Assembly: GCA_046049675.1 (NCBI GenBank)
Contig: JBJORA010000044.1
Location: 1-45,131 of the forward strand
Direction: 5' to 3'
Length of the DNA: 45,131 nucleotides
DNA from: CAIXQW01 sp046049675
GTDB lineage: Bacteria; Bacteroidota; Bacteroidia; Chitinophagales; Chitinophagaceae
Shown here: in pieces, positions 1 through 8,748 of the stretch
Layout: each line of letters opens with the position of its first letter
Position numbering within the stretch: position 1 is the first letter of the stretch
Made by a program: the position numbers and the translations under genes
The notes under the pieces: model-generated
What the model saw: only the letters and a program-made list of their open reading frames with translations
The model's database searches: none
Told to the model about the DNA's origin: nothing

Positions 1-337
1 GGCGCCAAGGCTTCGCATCAATCAATGGCTTCGCATTTGGGGCGCTGCACCTGCTGACACAAAGCCCAACCCTTCCTAGTGCTGTGAACTGATTTTCTGC
101 TCCATATTTCTAGGTCGGTCCTGGCTTCGCATTGGCATGCTGTAGTGTGCTGCCAATTGCACTAGTGCCATTGCTGATTTGCGCCTCAAGTACGCTATAA
201 AGGAGCTGTGCTGTTTATTGAAGTAGCTATAAAGGTTATATGTATCTCCGTAGGTGCTGGCTGCTAGTTCAAAAATAAAAACATCACAATTATAATTATG
301 TTACCTCAAACATTGGTGCAGCTTTACGGATCATCAT
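1..337. other. Gene-free left edge with repeated decamer
   Basis: No credible reading frame was seen on either strand. The decamer GGCTTCGCAT occurs three times (9-18, 27-36, 123-132), and GCTATAAAGG occurs twice around 193-202 and 230-239. This may be decayed intergenic repeat sequence; no function can be assigned. Confidence 0.5.
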
Positions 338-374
338 AAAAAAAGTGGATGCCCTTTTGTAAAAGCATCCACTT
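338..374 (-). terminator. Rho-independent terminator of the hydroxyacyl-CoA dehydrogenase gene
   Basis: Read on the minus strand, AAGTGGATGC pairs perfectly with GCATCCACTT around a 12-nt loop and is followed by a run of seven T (338-344). It lies 30 bp past the stop codon at 404. Confidence 0.85.
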
Positions 375-403
375 GATAAAATTGTCGTTGTTCAAAAAAA
401 AAA

Positions 404-1330
404 TTAAGCTTCGGTATCTACCCAAACTTTCGGCTTTAAGAAGCGCTCGCTTACAATAGCTTCTTTGCTGCCTGCAGTGTATTTATAAAACCCTTCGCCT
501 GTTTTTACGCCAAGCTTATTAGCAGTGACCATGTTTACTAGTAATGGACACGGTGCATACTTTGTTTTACCAAAGCCTTCGTGCAATACGCGCATGATGC
601 TTAAAACTGTATCCAATCCTATAAAGTCTGCTAATTGTAATGGACCCATCGGATGTGCCATGCCAAGCTTCATAATTGTGTCGATTTCTTTTACACCAGC
701 AATACCTTCGTAAAAACTTTCAATTGCTTCATTAATCAACGGCATAAGAATACGATTAGCAATAAAACCAGGATAGTCATTAACCACGCAAGGCACTTTA
801 CCAATTGTACGACTAAGCGATGTAATTGTTTTTGTAACTTCTTCTAAAGTATTGTAGCCATTGATAATCTCTACAAGCTTCATTACTGGTACTGGATTCA
901 TGAAGTGCATACCAATTACCATTTCTGGACGAGTCGTTGCTGTACCAATTTTTGTAATGCTAATGCTACTTGTATTGGAAGCAAGAATAGCACCTTGTGG
1001 TGTAAACTCGTCTATCTCCTTAAAGATTTTTAGCTTCAGATCAACATTTTCAGTAGCGGCTTCAATTACTAAGTTCGTATCCTTTACAGCATCCTTAATG
1101 CTTGTGTACGTTTTGATATTAGCAAGCGCTGCTGCTTTATTATCTTCTGTAAGTAATTGCTTTGCAACCTGACGATCTAAGTTCTTATCAATTGTAGCAA
1201 TTGCCTTATCTAAAGATACTTGAGATACATCCATTAAACTTACCTGAAAACCACTTTGCGCAAAAACGTGCGCAATACCATTCCCCATTTGTCCGGCACC
1301 AATTACGGCCACCTTTTTTACTTCTATCAT
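404..1330 (-). CDS. hbd: 3-hydroxybutyryl-CoA dehydrogenase (3-hydroxyacyl-CoA dehydrogenase family)
   Basis: Cytoplasmic NAD-dependent oxidation of (S)-3-hydroxyacyl-CoA to the 3-keto form, or the reverse, in short-chain fatty acid or butanoate metabolism. The N-terminus has the Rossmann GAGQMG loop (residues 11-16). S121, H142 (in MHFMNPVP) and E154 fit the catalytic residues of the family, and the C-terminal dimerisation domain carries the usual GFIANR and MGP segments. Length is 308 residues, as expected for a stand-alone enzyme. I chose the ATG at 1330: an in-frame TTG 24 bases upstream lies inside the -7 promoter element (1352-1359), so it cannot be in the transcript in a useful way, whereas the ATG is preceded by AAGGG. 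The gene is monocistronic, with a terminator at 338-374. The exact chain-length preference cannot be read from sequence. Confidence 0.93.
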   Translation of the reverse strand: MIEVKKVAVIGAGQMGNGIAHVFAQSGFQVSLMDVSQVSLDKAIATIDKNLDRQVAKQLLTEDNKAAALANIKTYTSIKDAVKDTNLVIEAATENVDLKLKIFKEIDEFTPQGAILASNTSSISITKIGTATTRPEMVIGMHFMNPVPVMKLVEIINGYNTLEEVTKTITSLSRTIGKVPCVVNDYPGFIANRILMPLINEAIESFYEGIAGVKEIDTIMKLGMAHPMGPLQLADFIGLDTVLSIMRVLHEGFGKTKYAPCPLLVNMVTANKLGVKTGEGFYKYTAGSKEAIVSERFLKPKVWVDTEA

Positions 1331-1351
1331 TTTACCCTTTTTATGAGTGGG

Positions 1352-1359
1352 CAAATGTA
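1352..1359 (-). promoter_or_regulatory. TAnnTTTG -7 element (TACATTTG) of hbd
   Basis: Matches the Bacteroidota primary-sigma -7 consensus exactly and lies 21 bp upstream of the chosen ATG. No clear -33 TTG was seen. Confidence 0.65.
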
Positions 1360-1492
1360 GCGGTAATGCTACTTAATAGATGCATGTAATGATTGATTTA
1401 TGTACAGTAAAATCAATATGCACATAATTTGGGGAAAAGACCTGTGCACTTACAGCGTTGTGCTATGGCAAAAATGAGGCAAATGCTACGTA

Positions 1493-2155
1493 TTAGATAC
1501 TTAAATAATGCATTAATGCATCGTAGTTGTCCTTAATTGCAGCGCTGTCGGCATTTTCGCCATGAACTTCCAAAACGGTGTAATTCATGCGCTCAAAGGT
1601 TGCCAATACGGCACTGAGGTTGAGTTTATTGGTTTTTATCGTCACGTGTAGCAAGCCAGTGTCAGCCTGCGTATGAATTAGGGTGCTTAGAATAGACACA
1701 TTTTCACTTTCGCAAATACGTGCTATTTCGCTGAGGCTATAGTTCTGCTGCTGTACTTCAAGTACTACAATGCCTCCTTGCTCGTGGGCTTCAGCTCCAT
1801 TAGCGAGATAGGTAAGCATATTTTCTGAAGTGATTGAACCTGCATAATAATTCTCTTCGTTGAGCACAGGCAATATGCTTACATTGCCCTGGGTCATTGC
1901 TTTGGCACTCTCGTGTGCACTTGTGCTACCTTGTACAGCCACACGAATAAAGCTATCCTGCGCTTCGGAAAGCTTTGCTTCATCGTTTTGCCAATCCAAT
2001 AAATCGTTTTCACTTACCAAGCCTATCAAGCGCTTGCTTTCTACAATTGGCAAATGCACAAAGTGGTACTCATTCATCAACTGAATTGCTTTCTCGATAG
2101 TATCGTTCAAGCTGAGTATTGGCACAAGTGGCGATATGAGTTGATGTGATAACAC
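1493..2155 (-). CDS. CBS-pair protein with C-terminal ACT-like domain (AcuB-like)
   Basis: Residues 1-125 contain two CBS motifs (for example HFVHLPIVESKRLIGLVSENDL), which usually bind adenine nucleotides. Residues from about 128 to 205 (starting GGIVVLEVQQ) have the beta-alpha-beta-beta-alpha-beta pattern of an ACT domain. This architecture is the one called AcuB in other bacteria, a presumed cytoplasmic regulator whose partner is unknown. The first codon used is GTG at 2155; no in-frame ATG lies upstream, and the next Met is inside the first CBS domain. The sequence upstream (TACATCTTTG) resembles but does not match the TAnnTTTG element. It is flanked by gaps on both sides and probably monocistronic. 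Confidence 0.8.
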   Translation of the reverse strand: MLSHQLISPLVPILSLNDTIEKAIQLMNEYHFVHLPIVESKRLIGLVSENDLLDWQNDEAKLSEAQDSFIRVAVQGSTSAHESAKAMTQGNVSILPVLNEENYYAGSITSENMLTYLANGAEAHEQGGIVVLEVQQQNYSLSEIARICESENVSILSTLIHTQADTGLLHVTIKTNKLNLSAVLATFERMNYTVLEVHGENADSAAIKDNYDALMHYLSI

Positions 2156-2557
2156 GTTACAAAGATGTATGTTTCGCGCGATGAAAAATTAATGGAAAAG
2201 TAAAACTTGTGTTATAGACAGCATAAATTCTATTATTTGTTAGCTTGCGCTGCTAGCCTATTTAGTGTTGCAGGTCAATGGCAGCTGCAGTAAAACGCTT
2301 GCACCACCAAAACACTTGCTTATCTTAAATAAACAGATCTTTATCTGCATTATATACATGCCTACCCCGCTGTACCACTGATCGCCCCATTTTTGCAAAC
2401 CAAGCGGTTATATTCTCCCACAATTGCTTCATTTTGCTAAGTCGTTTTATATAGAACGTAAAAAATGAAGAATTACTATGTAAACAATTCGTCAATTTCC
2501 GCAAAGCAATCTAGTAGGCCGCAAATAGCGGTTAGCCGTACAAATTATGAGACAATA
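2156..2557. other. Intergenic stretch, 400 bp
   Basis: No clear gene apart from a 35-codon minus-strand reading frame at 2325-2432, listed separately. A weak hairpin (CCGC-AAATA-GCGG at 2519-2531) lies just past the cvpA stop but has no T tract, so I do not call it a terminator. Confidence 0.4.
2325..2432 (-). CDS. Candidate small protein, 35 residues
   Basis: ATG at 2432 to TAA at 2325. The peptide begins MKQLWENITAWFAKMGRS and continues with basic residues and an acidic end. It could form an amphipathic helix (W5, I8, W11, F12, M15). There is no strong ribosome binding site and no exact -7 element upstream. I cannot name a family; it may be a chance frame. Confidence 0.25.
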   Translation of the reverse strand: MKQLWENITAWFAKMGRSVVQRGRHVYNADKDLFI

Positions 2558-3067
2558 CTAGGCTACTTTTAACTTAGCTACGACTTCTTTCAAAAATGGT
2601 AAGACTCCAGAAAGCGCATCTAACATTGTAGGTGCTGCGTTAAGTAAATGCTTAGCTAACATCGTGGCTTGCAAACTGTTAGCATTGGCAACACCTACCC
2701 TACTTGCCAACCATAAGATCATACTAGCCACAAAAGCATTGAGCGCTAAGTAAAGCACAGCGCCGCCAATTTTGTTGACCCAGCTAAGCATTGTGATTTT
2801 TAAGACGCCTTCTATAGCCTTGATGATCAATCTAACTACGAGCATTATGCCGACAAACAAGAGTAAAAACGCGACCAGCAATGCAAAATTGCCTGATACG
2901 TAACCCTTGCTTTGTAAATATTCGCTAACAACATGCCCTAGTTTTAATGCAGCAATGCTGGCTATAAGCACGCCAACAAAACTAAGCACAGCCATAACCA
3001 AGCCTTTGCCGTAACCTCTAATAACGCCATACAACAAAGCAATGGCAATGATCGCATCTATAATCAT
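2558..3067 (-). CDS. CvpA family membrane protein
   Basis: 169 residues with four hydrophobic segments (about 2-40 as two, 60-85, 100-125) and the family's early G-x-x-x-G-Y/F-G-K-G turn (GVIRGYGKG). CvpA proteins are inner-membrane proteins first linked to colicin V production; their biochemical role is not settled. It starts four bases after the yqeY-like gene stops, so the two are very probably cotranscribed, together with gldC upstream. Confidence 0.85.
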   Translation of the reverse strand: MIIDAIIAIALLYGVIRGYGKGLVMAVLSFVGVLIASIAALKLGHVVSEYLQSKGYVSGNFALLVAFLLLFVGIMLVVRLIIKAIEGVLKITMLSWVNKIGGAVLYLALNAFVASMILWLASRVGVANANSLQATMLAKHLLNAAPTMLDALSGVLPFLKEVVAKLKVA

Positions 3068-3071
3068 GGCA

Positions 3072-3524
3072 CTAACCTGCTAAAAGCGTTTTTACAAGTG
3101 CACTAATCGCTTTGCCATCCGCGCGACCGTTTACAGCTTTAGTAGCTGCTCCCATTACCTTGCCCATATCTTGTGGACCAGCAGCGCCTACCTCTGCAAT
3201 TACACCTTTGATAATAGCTGCTAATTCATCTTCACTAAGTGGCTTTGGTAAGAAACGCTCAATCACTTCTATTTCTTCGCGCTCCTTACTAGCGAGGTCT
3301 TCGCGATTTTGCGTTGTGTATATTTCCAAACTTTCTTTACGACTCTTTGCCAACTTTTGAAGAAGCTTAAGCTCTTGATCTTCTGTCAACTCGCCCGTAC
3401 TACCCTCGCTGGTTTTTGCGAGTAAGATTGCACTTTTGATTGCACGCAATGCACGCAAGTCTACTTCTGCCTTGGCTAACATCGCTTTCTTAATGCCTTC
3501 GTTGATTGTAATTTCTAAACTCAT
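3072..3524 (-). CDS. GatB/YqeY domain-containing protein
   Basis: 150 residues, all helical, matching the stand-alone YqeY family, which resembles the tRNA-binding tail of the GatB amidotransferase subunit. It has the typical KSAILLAKTSE start and the conserved PQDMGKVMGAATKAVNGRADGK end, which is the tRNA-binding-like hairpin region. Its cellular role is unproven in any species. The ATG at 3524 is preceded by A/T-rich sequence without a Shine-Dalgarno motif, as is normal for this phylum. It lies between gldC (24-bp gap) and cvpA (4-bp gap). Confidence 0.9.
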   Translation of the reverse strand: MSLEITINEGIKKAMLAKAEVDLRALRAIKSAILLAKTSEGSTGELTEDQELKLLQKLAKSRKESLEIYTTQNREDLASKEREEIEVIERFLPKPLSEDELAAIIKGVIAEVGAAGPQDMGKVMGAATKAVNGRADGKAISALVKTLLAG

Positions 3525-3548
3525 AGTTGTAATAAATTTAAGTATTAA

Positions 3549-3899
3549 TTATTTATTGCTTTCTGCTTGTAGTTTGTCTTGCGCTTTTTTGTAAAAGTCG
3601 CGTGCAAATGTCTTGAGTTCTTTTACAAGATCTTCATTGCCGGTAGCACGTTGATAAGTATCGCTCATGGTCATCATGGTCTGAAAAAAGAAATCGTTCA
3701 TTTCGTCAACCATCATTTTCTTTGTCCATAAATCAATGCGCAAAGCGCTGCGTTCAGCCGGGTCCCAAAGGCTTAACATAAATGCGCGCGCATCACGTGC
3801 CTGATCGGCCTCGCTTTGGGTAGCACTCCATGTAATGGTTTCGGGCATTTTATTCTCGTCTAAACTTACCTCTAGCGTAATTGTACTTTTTGCACTCAT
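3549..3899 (-). CDS. gldC: Gliding motility protein GldC
   Basis: 116 residues matching GldC through its whole length, including the ITWSAT segment, the AFMLSLWDPAERSALRIDLWTKKM core and the VDEMNDFFFQT helix. GldC is a small soluble accessory protein of the Bacteroidota gliding machinery; in Flavobacterium johnsoniae its loss impairs but does not abolish gliding. Together with the T9SS cargo genes in this window it suggests a T9SS-bearing and possibly gliding cell. It is first in a probable gldC-yqeY-cvpA operon, with a promoter element seven bases before the ATG. Confidence 0.92.
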   Translation of the reverse strand: MSAKSTITLEVSLDENKMPETITWSATQSEADQARDARAFMLSLWDPAERSALRIDLWTKKMMVDEMNDFFFQTMMTMSDTYQRATGNEDLVKELKTFARDFYKKAQDKLQAESNK

Positions 3900-3906
3900 T
3901 CGGCAG

Positions 3907-3914
3907 CAAAGGTA
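3907..3914 (-). promoter_or_regulatory. TAnnTTTG -7 element (TACCTTTG) of gldC
   Basis: Exact match to the consensus, with only seven bases (3900-3906) to the ATG at 3899. The transcript would have almost no 5' leader. Confidence 0.7.
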
Positions 3915-3939
3915 GTATTAGCCAGCAATTATTACGAGC

Positions 3940-5064
3940 CTATTTTGCTACAGTTTTCACAATTTGCCACAGCTTATCCGCACTAACATTCCAGCTAAAC
4001 TTAGCCGCTTGTGCAGGCGCATTTTGCATCAGTTGGTTGCGCACATTCTCATCGGTATAGATTTTAACCATCGCATCAGCAATGCTTAAATAGTCAAAAG
4101 GATCTGCATATAAAGCAGCCTCTCCACCTACTTCGGGCATGCTACTTGTATTACTTGTTATCACAGGCACATTACAACGTAAGCTTTCGAGGATAGGAAT
4201 TCCAAAGCCTTCAAACTCACTTACATAAGTAAGTGCGTACGCGGCGCCGATGGCTTTACATAACTCACTTGCGTCTAAATATTCGCGGCGAACGATATCT
4301 TGCTTATACTTATTGCTAGTAAGTGCCGCTTCTATCGCTTGCGTCTTCCATGCTAGGCGTCCTACTAACACCAGTTTCATGGCGCTATTGGTACTGCGCT
4401 TAAATACTTCAAAAGCCTTCAGCAAATTGACTATGTTTTTGCGTGGATGTAAGCTGCCAGCATAAATAAAATAGTCTTCGCCACCTGTAAGTTCTTGTAA
4501 AGTTTGCTGACGCTCTTCATACGTAAATGGACGATACACATCATTGGCACTGTTATACACTAAATGCAATTTTTCCTGGGGCACATCATATGCCTTGGCT
4601 ATATCATTGATAGTATAAGTGCTAACACCAACAACTGCATCAGCCTTCTTTACAAAACGTGGCGTAAATGTATTGAGGTACCATGCAAACAGTTTACTGA
4701 TATAGCGTTTATTGTGGCGCCAAGCTAAATCGTGTATCACCAATACCTGCGGAATCTTGCAGCGCAAACTTGCAAAACCATCTGTGGTAAGAAAAACATC
4801 AGCCTTGTACTGCTTGAGAATACGTGGCACGCTAAACTCAAACCACCAATACCAAAGTACAGGATGGCGAGCTGGCGGCGCAGCCACTACTGGCGTAACA
4901 TTGCTTGCAAATACAAACTGTTCAGCATAAGGTCTATCAAAAATAAAAATAAATTGATGCTCAGGATGCGCTAGCACCATTCGTTTAACTGTTTCGTGTG
5001 TAAACCAGCCGATGCCTTCTAATTTACCTTTTAGAAAAAAACGTGTATTAACCGCAATGGTCAT
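3940..5064 (-). CDS. Glycosyltransferase family 4 (GT-B fold)
   Basis: 374 residues with an N-terminal acceptor-binding half (MTIAVNTRFFLKGKLEGIG) and a C-terminal nucleotide-sugar half. The latter shows YAGSLHPRKN for the donor-binding loop and EFEGFGIPILES, the E-x7-E motif. This is the arrangement of retaining GT4 enzymes that transfer sugars to lipopolysaccharide, exopolysaccharide or glycolipids; the substrate cannot be read. There is no signal peptide, so it acts on the cytoplasmic side. I chose the ATG at 5064 over one 48 bases upstream because a -7 element (5071-5078) lies between the two. Confidence 0.88.
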   Translation of the reverse strand: MTIAVNTRFFLKGKLEGIGWFTHETVKRMVLAHPEHQFIFIFDRPYAEQFVFASNVTPVVAAPPARHPVLWYWWFEFSVPRILKQYKADVFLTTDGFASLRCKIPQVLVIHDLAWRHNKRYISKLFAWYLNTFTPRFVKKADAVVGVSTYTINDIAKAYDVPQEKLHLVYNSANDVYRPFTYEERQQTLQELTGGEDYFIYAGSLHPRKNIVNLLKAFEVFKRSTNSAMKLVLVGRLAWKTQAIEAALTSNKYKQDIVRREYLDASELCKAIGAAYALTYVSEFEGFGIPILESLRCNVPVITSNTSSMPEVGGEAALYADPFDYLSIADAMVKIYTDENVRNQLMQNAPAQAAKFSWNVSADKLWQIVKTVAK

Positions 5065-5070
5065 GTGGCG

Positions 5071-5078
5071 CAAAAGTA
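5071..5078 (-). promoter_or_regulatory. TAnnTTTG -7 element (TACTTTTG) of the GT4 gene
   Basis: Exact consensus match six bases upstream of the chosen ATG. It excludes the longer N-terminus. Confidence 0.65.
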
Positions 5079-5173
5079 ATGTAATAGCTACTTGTAAAAA
5101 ATAGGTACACAAAGAGTTGCATCAGTATTGTGATTAAACCCAATATAATCGGCAAGTTGCTACAATAATCTCA

Positions 5174-5929
5174 CTACAAATTGCGGCGCATCTGCTTTAT
5201 TGTAGGCGGGCTAGGCAGTCGGGCAGTTCTTTGCATTGGCGCAAATACTCTACCGCCATTATGGGGCATGCGTTGTTCTAGACGTTGCTTTTCTTCTTCA
5301 CTTAATACCAACTCTTGCTGGTATTCTTTCGTTTCTATTAATTCGTCTAACCAATACAACCTCGTGTACAAGACCTTTCCAGTGCCGATATCATAAAAAG
5401 TCCATAGGCCATTTTTAAGCAAGCCCGTAGCACTACGTATTGCCACCATTGTATCCATACCAGTGCGTGGATTGTACACGGCTATGGTATCAAAAGTTTG
5501 ACTTGTAGAGATATTTCTGTAGTATCCTTTACAAGCCAGTACACCTTCCTCATAAAAATTTACCTCTGCATCGCGCTTACTGTCTAAATACTGTGCCGTG
5601 GATTGCAACACTTCGCCTTCATAAAAGTACCAATTGCCGACGCGCTTATTATTGATATACTCTCCTACTGAACGTTTTGGCACTTCCACAAAATCCCCTT
5701 CTATGGTTTGCTCAACCCAGCGACCTTGCTTGCGATTTTTACAATCTACAATATTAATTGTATCTCCAGCTGTGGTAAGTTTATACGCTACATAAGTAGT
5801 GCATGGTTTTTCAGTTGTGCTTACTGCAGGTGCCTTAGGCGTTGCAGCTGCAACTTTTTTAATAGCAGCGCTATTCGGCTTTGCCTTCGTTTGCGCTTGA
5901 AGCGTATTGCTAAGAAGCACACAAAACAA
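5174..5929 (-). CDS. Exported protein with YwqK/MORN-like repeats; start codon uncertain
   Basis: Mature part from about residue 20. After a low-complexity Ala/Pro/Lys stretch come beta-hairpin repeats of the G-x-W-x-x-Y/F-x-x-G-x-L type (GNWYFYEGEVLQSTAQY, DAEVNFYEEGVLACKGYY, NGLWTFYDIGTGKVL). These resemble the YwqK and MORN families, which are often envelope-associated. The frame has no ATG. The TTG at 5929 would give a signal peptide lacking its basic n-region. Eighteen bases upstream of it (from 5948-5950) the frame reads ATC-AAA-CAT-TTT-CTG, which would give a perfect signal peptide (x-K-H-F-L...LQA-Q) if ATC initiates. A stop codon lies just beyond. It is divergent from the BNR gene with under 50 bp between them. 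Confidence 0.7.
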   Translation of the reverse strand: MFCVLLSNTLQAQTKAKPNSAAIKKVAAATPKAPAVSTTEKPCTTYVAYKLTTAGDTINIVDCKNRKQGRWVEQTIEGDFVEVPKRSVGEYINNKRVGNWYFYEGEVLQSTAQYLDSKRDAEVNFYEEGVLACKGYYRNISTSQTFDTIAVYNPRTGMDTMVAIRSATGLLKNGLWTFYDIGTGKVLYTRLYWLDELIETKEYQQELVLSEEEKQRLEQRMPHNGGRVFAPMQRTARLPSPPTIKQMRRNL

Positions 5930-5976
5930 TATTGACAGAAAATGTTTGATACTTGCGTTGTATTTTTAACGAAGTT

Positions 5977-8748
5977 ATGAATCATTTTATTGCGACCGCA
6001 CTTGCTTTTTGTTGCAGCATAGCATTACTAACACCTACTTATGCACAAGATAGCAAGCAACGCATAAGCAGCTATAACAAACTATGGGCAGATACCAACC
6101 ACCCTATTAATACGATAGCATTTAGAAATATTGGCCCTAGTGTGATGAGTGGCCGTGTGACAGACATAGAAGTAAACCCTAATAATCCTAATGAATTTTA
6201 TGTAGCCTACGCAAGTGGTGGCGTGTGGCATACAAGCAATAATGGCGTTACACTTAATCCCATTTTTGATAAAGAAGCAAGCATAACCATCGGCGACATG
6301 TGCATGCATTGGCCTAGCGGCACTTTATACGTTGGAACTGGCGAATGTAATAGCAGCCGCAGCAGTTATGCGGGCACTGGCGTTTACAAAACTACAGACA
6401 CGGGCAAGCATTGGCAGCTAATAGCAGGCACCGAACATACTGAGCATATTAGCAAGCTAATTGCTACAGATGCAAAAGGTTTGTACATCGCAAGCATGGG
6501 ATCCCTATTTAGTAGTAATGCTAGCAATGCAGGATTATTTTTTTACGATGGCACAAGCACAAAACGTGTAAAAGTAGATAGCGATAATACTGGCATCATT
6601 GACTTGCGTGTGGATGCTAAAAAGCCAAATACAATATTTGCATGCACATGGCAGCGCACCCGCAGACCATGGCAATTTACTGGAGAAGGCAATGGTAGCG
6701 CCATTTACAAAAGCGAAGATGCTGGTAAGACTTGGAACTGTATAACCTGCGGCAATGAAGGCTTTCCGCATAATGATAAAGTAGGCAGAATAGGCATTGC
6801 AATATCTAATCAGAACAGTGATATACTGTATGCTTTGCTTGACAATCAAAATACAACCAAGGATACATCTCAAAAAGAAGTTTTAAGCGCTTTTGCAATA
6901 CGTGATATGAATACTGATGCATTTTTGAAACTTGATGAAAAAAAGTTGAACACGTTTTTACGCAAGAACGACTATCCAAAAGAATATACAGCGGCCACTT
7001 TGAAAAAAGATGTAAAAGCAAACAAGTTTACACCTGCACAAATTGCAGAGTGGATTTTGAGCGATAGAAACTATAGCTTATTTGACACACGTGTAATTGG
7101 CGCTGAATTATATAAAAGCGAGAATGGTGGTCGCACTTGGAAAAAAACGCATGACAAACCATTGGATGGTTTATTCTTTACCTATGGCTATTACTTTGGC
7201 ATAGTTGAAGTAGACCCTACAAACGACAAAAATGTATATGTTGCTGGCTTTAGACTTTTGCGTAGTGCTAATAGCGGCTCAACCTTTAAGAATATAATGC
7301 AAGAAAATTGCCATCCAGACTATCATAGAATTTACATCAATCCAAAAAATACCGCGCACCTAATTGCAGGTAATGATGGTGGTATTAATATCAGTTACGA
7401 TACAGGCGCAACATGGATTCGTTGCAATAGCCCAGCTGTTGGACAATTCTACAGCATACAAGTAGACAATGCTACGCCATACAATGTATATGGCGGCCTG
7501 CAAGACAATGGCACATGGGTGGGCAAAAGCAATACTGTCGACGATCGCAGTTGGCAATACACTGGTGAATATCCGTATAAAGAAATTGGTGGCGGCGATG
7601 GCATGCAAGTAATGGTAGACACGCGAGATAATAACACTGTGTATACAGGTTATCAATTTGGTTTCTATCAACGTGGCGATAGAAATGGCAGAACACAAGC
7701 TTATATACATCCTACACATAAAATTGGAGAAGAAGCATTGCGTTACAATTGGCAAACGCCTATACATTTAAGCAAGCATCAGCAAGATATTTTATACATG
7801 GGCAGTAATAAAATAATGGTAGGCCTCAACAAAGGCGCTGACATGAAAATTGTGAGCAAAGATCTTACGAGCACAAAACAAAGCGGCAACGTACCCTTCG
7901 GCACAATTAGTACAATGAGTGAAAGTCCTTTGCGATTTGGCTTACTATACTGCGGTACAGATGATGGCAATGTATGGCGCAGCACGGATGGCGGTTATAC
8001 TGTAGAGCAAATAAATACACCTGCAAAAAACAAATGGGTAACACGTGTAGTAGCAAGTAAATACAAACAAGGAAGAGTGTATATATGCCATAGCGGACAT
8101 ACTCAAGACGATTTTGCACCTTACATTTATAGAAGCGAAGACAGCGGCAAAACTTGGACTAATATTGCGAGTAATCTACCAAATGAACCTATCAATGTGG
8201 TGCGAGAAGATACACGCGACACCAATATTATTTATGTTGGCACTGACAACGGTTTATACGTAAGTTTTGACAAAGGAGGTAAATATGTTGCATGGACAAA
8301 CACTTTGCCACGAGTAGCTATCCATGACATAGCCATACAAGAACGCGATAACGACATTGTGCTTGGCACACATGGCCGCAGTATCTATATTGCTTCTTTA
8401 AGCAAAGTGCAACAGTTGGACAGCCTTAGCAAAATTGGATTCTGTTTATTTGCGATAGATAGCGTGCAGATAAACGACGAAGCATTGAAAACCAAAACAG
8501 CAATAGAAGGCGCGGAAAAACCAAGTTTAGATTTTGAATGGTATAATAGCAATGCCGCTGCAACAACTTTACTTATTAAGCAAGGAAAAAGAATAATACA
8601 TAGCGCAACGATCAATGCTGAACCTGGCTTTAATACTTACAAGCTTGATATACACGACGGCGCAAGTGTAAAACTTACAAAGGGTATTTATACGATAGAA
8701 CTTAGTGCAGGCGATAAAAAGCAAAGCCAAAAACTAAAAGTGTATTAA
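5977..8748 (+). CDS. Secreted BNR-repeat / VPS10-sortilin-like beta-propeller protein
   Basis: 923 residues beginning with a signal peptide (MNHFIATALAFCC...TYAQ). The first 500 residues follow the well-conserved secreted family annotated as WD40/YVTN/BNR-like glycosyl hydrolases: FRNIGPSVMSGRVTDIEV, YVAYASGGVWHTSNNG, YVGTGECNSSRSSYAGTGVYKTTD and repeated Asp-box motifs such as KSEDAGKTW, KSENGGRTW, RSTDGG and RSEDSGKTW. These form sialidase- or sortilin-like propellers in the periplasm or at the surface. A catalytic activity has not been established for this family. There is no T9SS tail. I chose the ATG at 5977, since the earlier TTG start would bury the signal peptide. Its TAA overlaps the stop of the next gene by four bases. 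Confidence 0.85.
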   Translation: MNHFIATALAFCCSIALLTPTYAQDSKQRISSYNKLWADTNHPINTIAFRNIGPSVMSGRVTDIEVNPNNPNEFYVAYASGGVWHTSNNGVTLNPIFDKEASITIGDMCMHWPSGTLYVGTGECNSSRSSYAGTGVYKTTDTGKHWQLIAGTEHTEHISKLIATDAKGLYIASMGSLFSSNASNAGLFFYDGTSTKRVKVDSDNTGIIDLRVDAKKPNTIFACTWQRTRRPWQFTGEGNGSAIYKSEDAGKTWNCITCGNEGFPHNDKVGRIGIAISNQNSDILYALLDNQNTTKDTSQKEVLSAFAIRDMNTDAFLKLDEKKLNTFLRKNDYPKEYTAATLKKDVKANKFTPAQIAEWILSDRNYSLFDTRVIGAELYKSENGGRTWKKTHDKPLDGLFFTYGYYFGIVEVDPTNDKNVYVAGFRLLRSANSGSTFKNIMQENCHPDYHRIYINPKNTAHLIAGNDGGINISYDTGATWIRCNSPAVGQFYSIQVDNATPYNVYGGLQDNGTWVGKSNTVDDRSWQYTGEYPYKEIGGGDGMQVMVDTRDNNTVYTGYQFGFYQRGDRNGRTQAYIHPTHKIGEEALRYNWQTPIHLSKHQQDILYMGSNKIMVGLNKGADMKIVSKDLTSTKQSGNVPFGTISTMSESPLRFGLLYCGTDDGNVWRSTDGGYTVEQINTPAKNKWVTRVVASKYKQGRVYICHSGHTQDDFAPYIYRSEDSGKTWTNIASNLPNEPINVVREDTRDTNIIYVGTDNGLYVSFDKGGKYVAWTNTLPRVAIHDIAIQERDNDIVLGTHGRSIYIASLSKVQQLDSLSKIGFCLFAIDSVQINDEALKTKTAIEGAEKPSLDFEWYNSNAAATTLLIKQGKRIIHSATINAEPGFNTYKLDIHDGASVKLTKGIYTIELSAGDKKQSQKLKVY

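Noticed and set aside
338..374. Bidirectional use of the hbd terminator
   Set aside because: The T tract exists only on the minus strand side; the plus side continues ACTTGATAAAATTG.
861..1172. Plus-strand frame of 103 codons
   Set aside because: Lies wholly antisense to the hydroxyacyl-CoA dehydrogenase gene, with no recognisable protein features.
2519..2531. Small hairpin after cvpA as terminator
   Set aside because: Only four base pairs and no T tract.
7360..7767. Minus-strand frame of 135 codons within the BNR gene
   Set aside because: Antisense to a well-conserved propeller; the Cys/Ile-rich translation is typical of a shadow frame.
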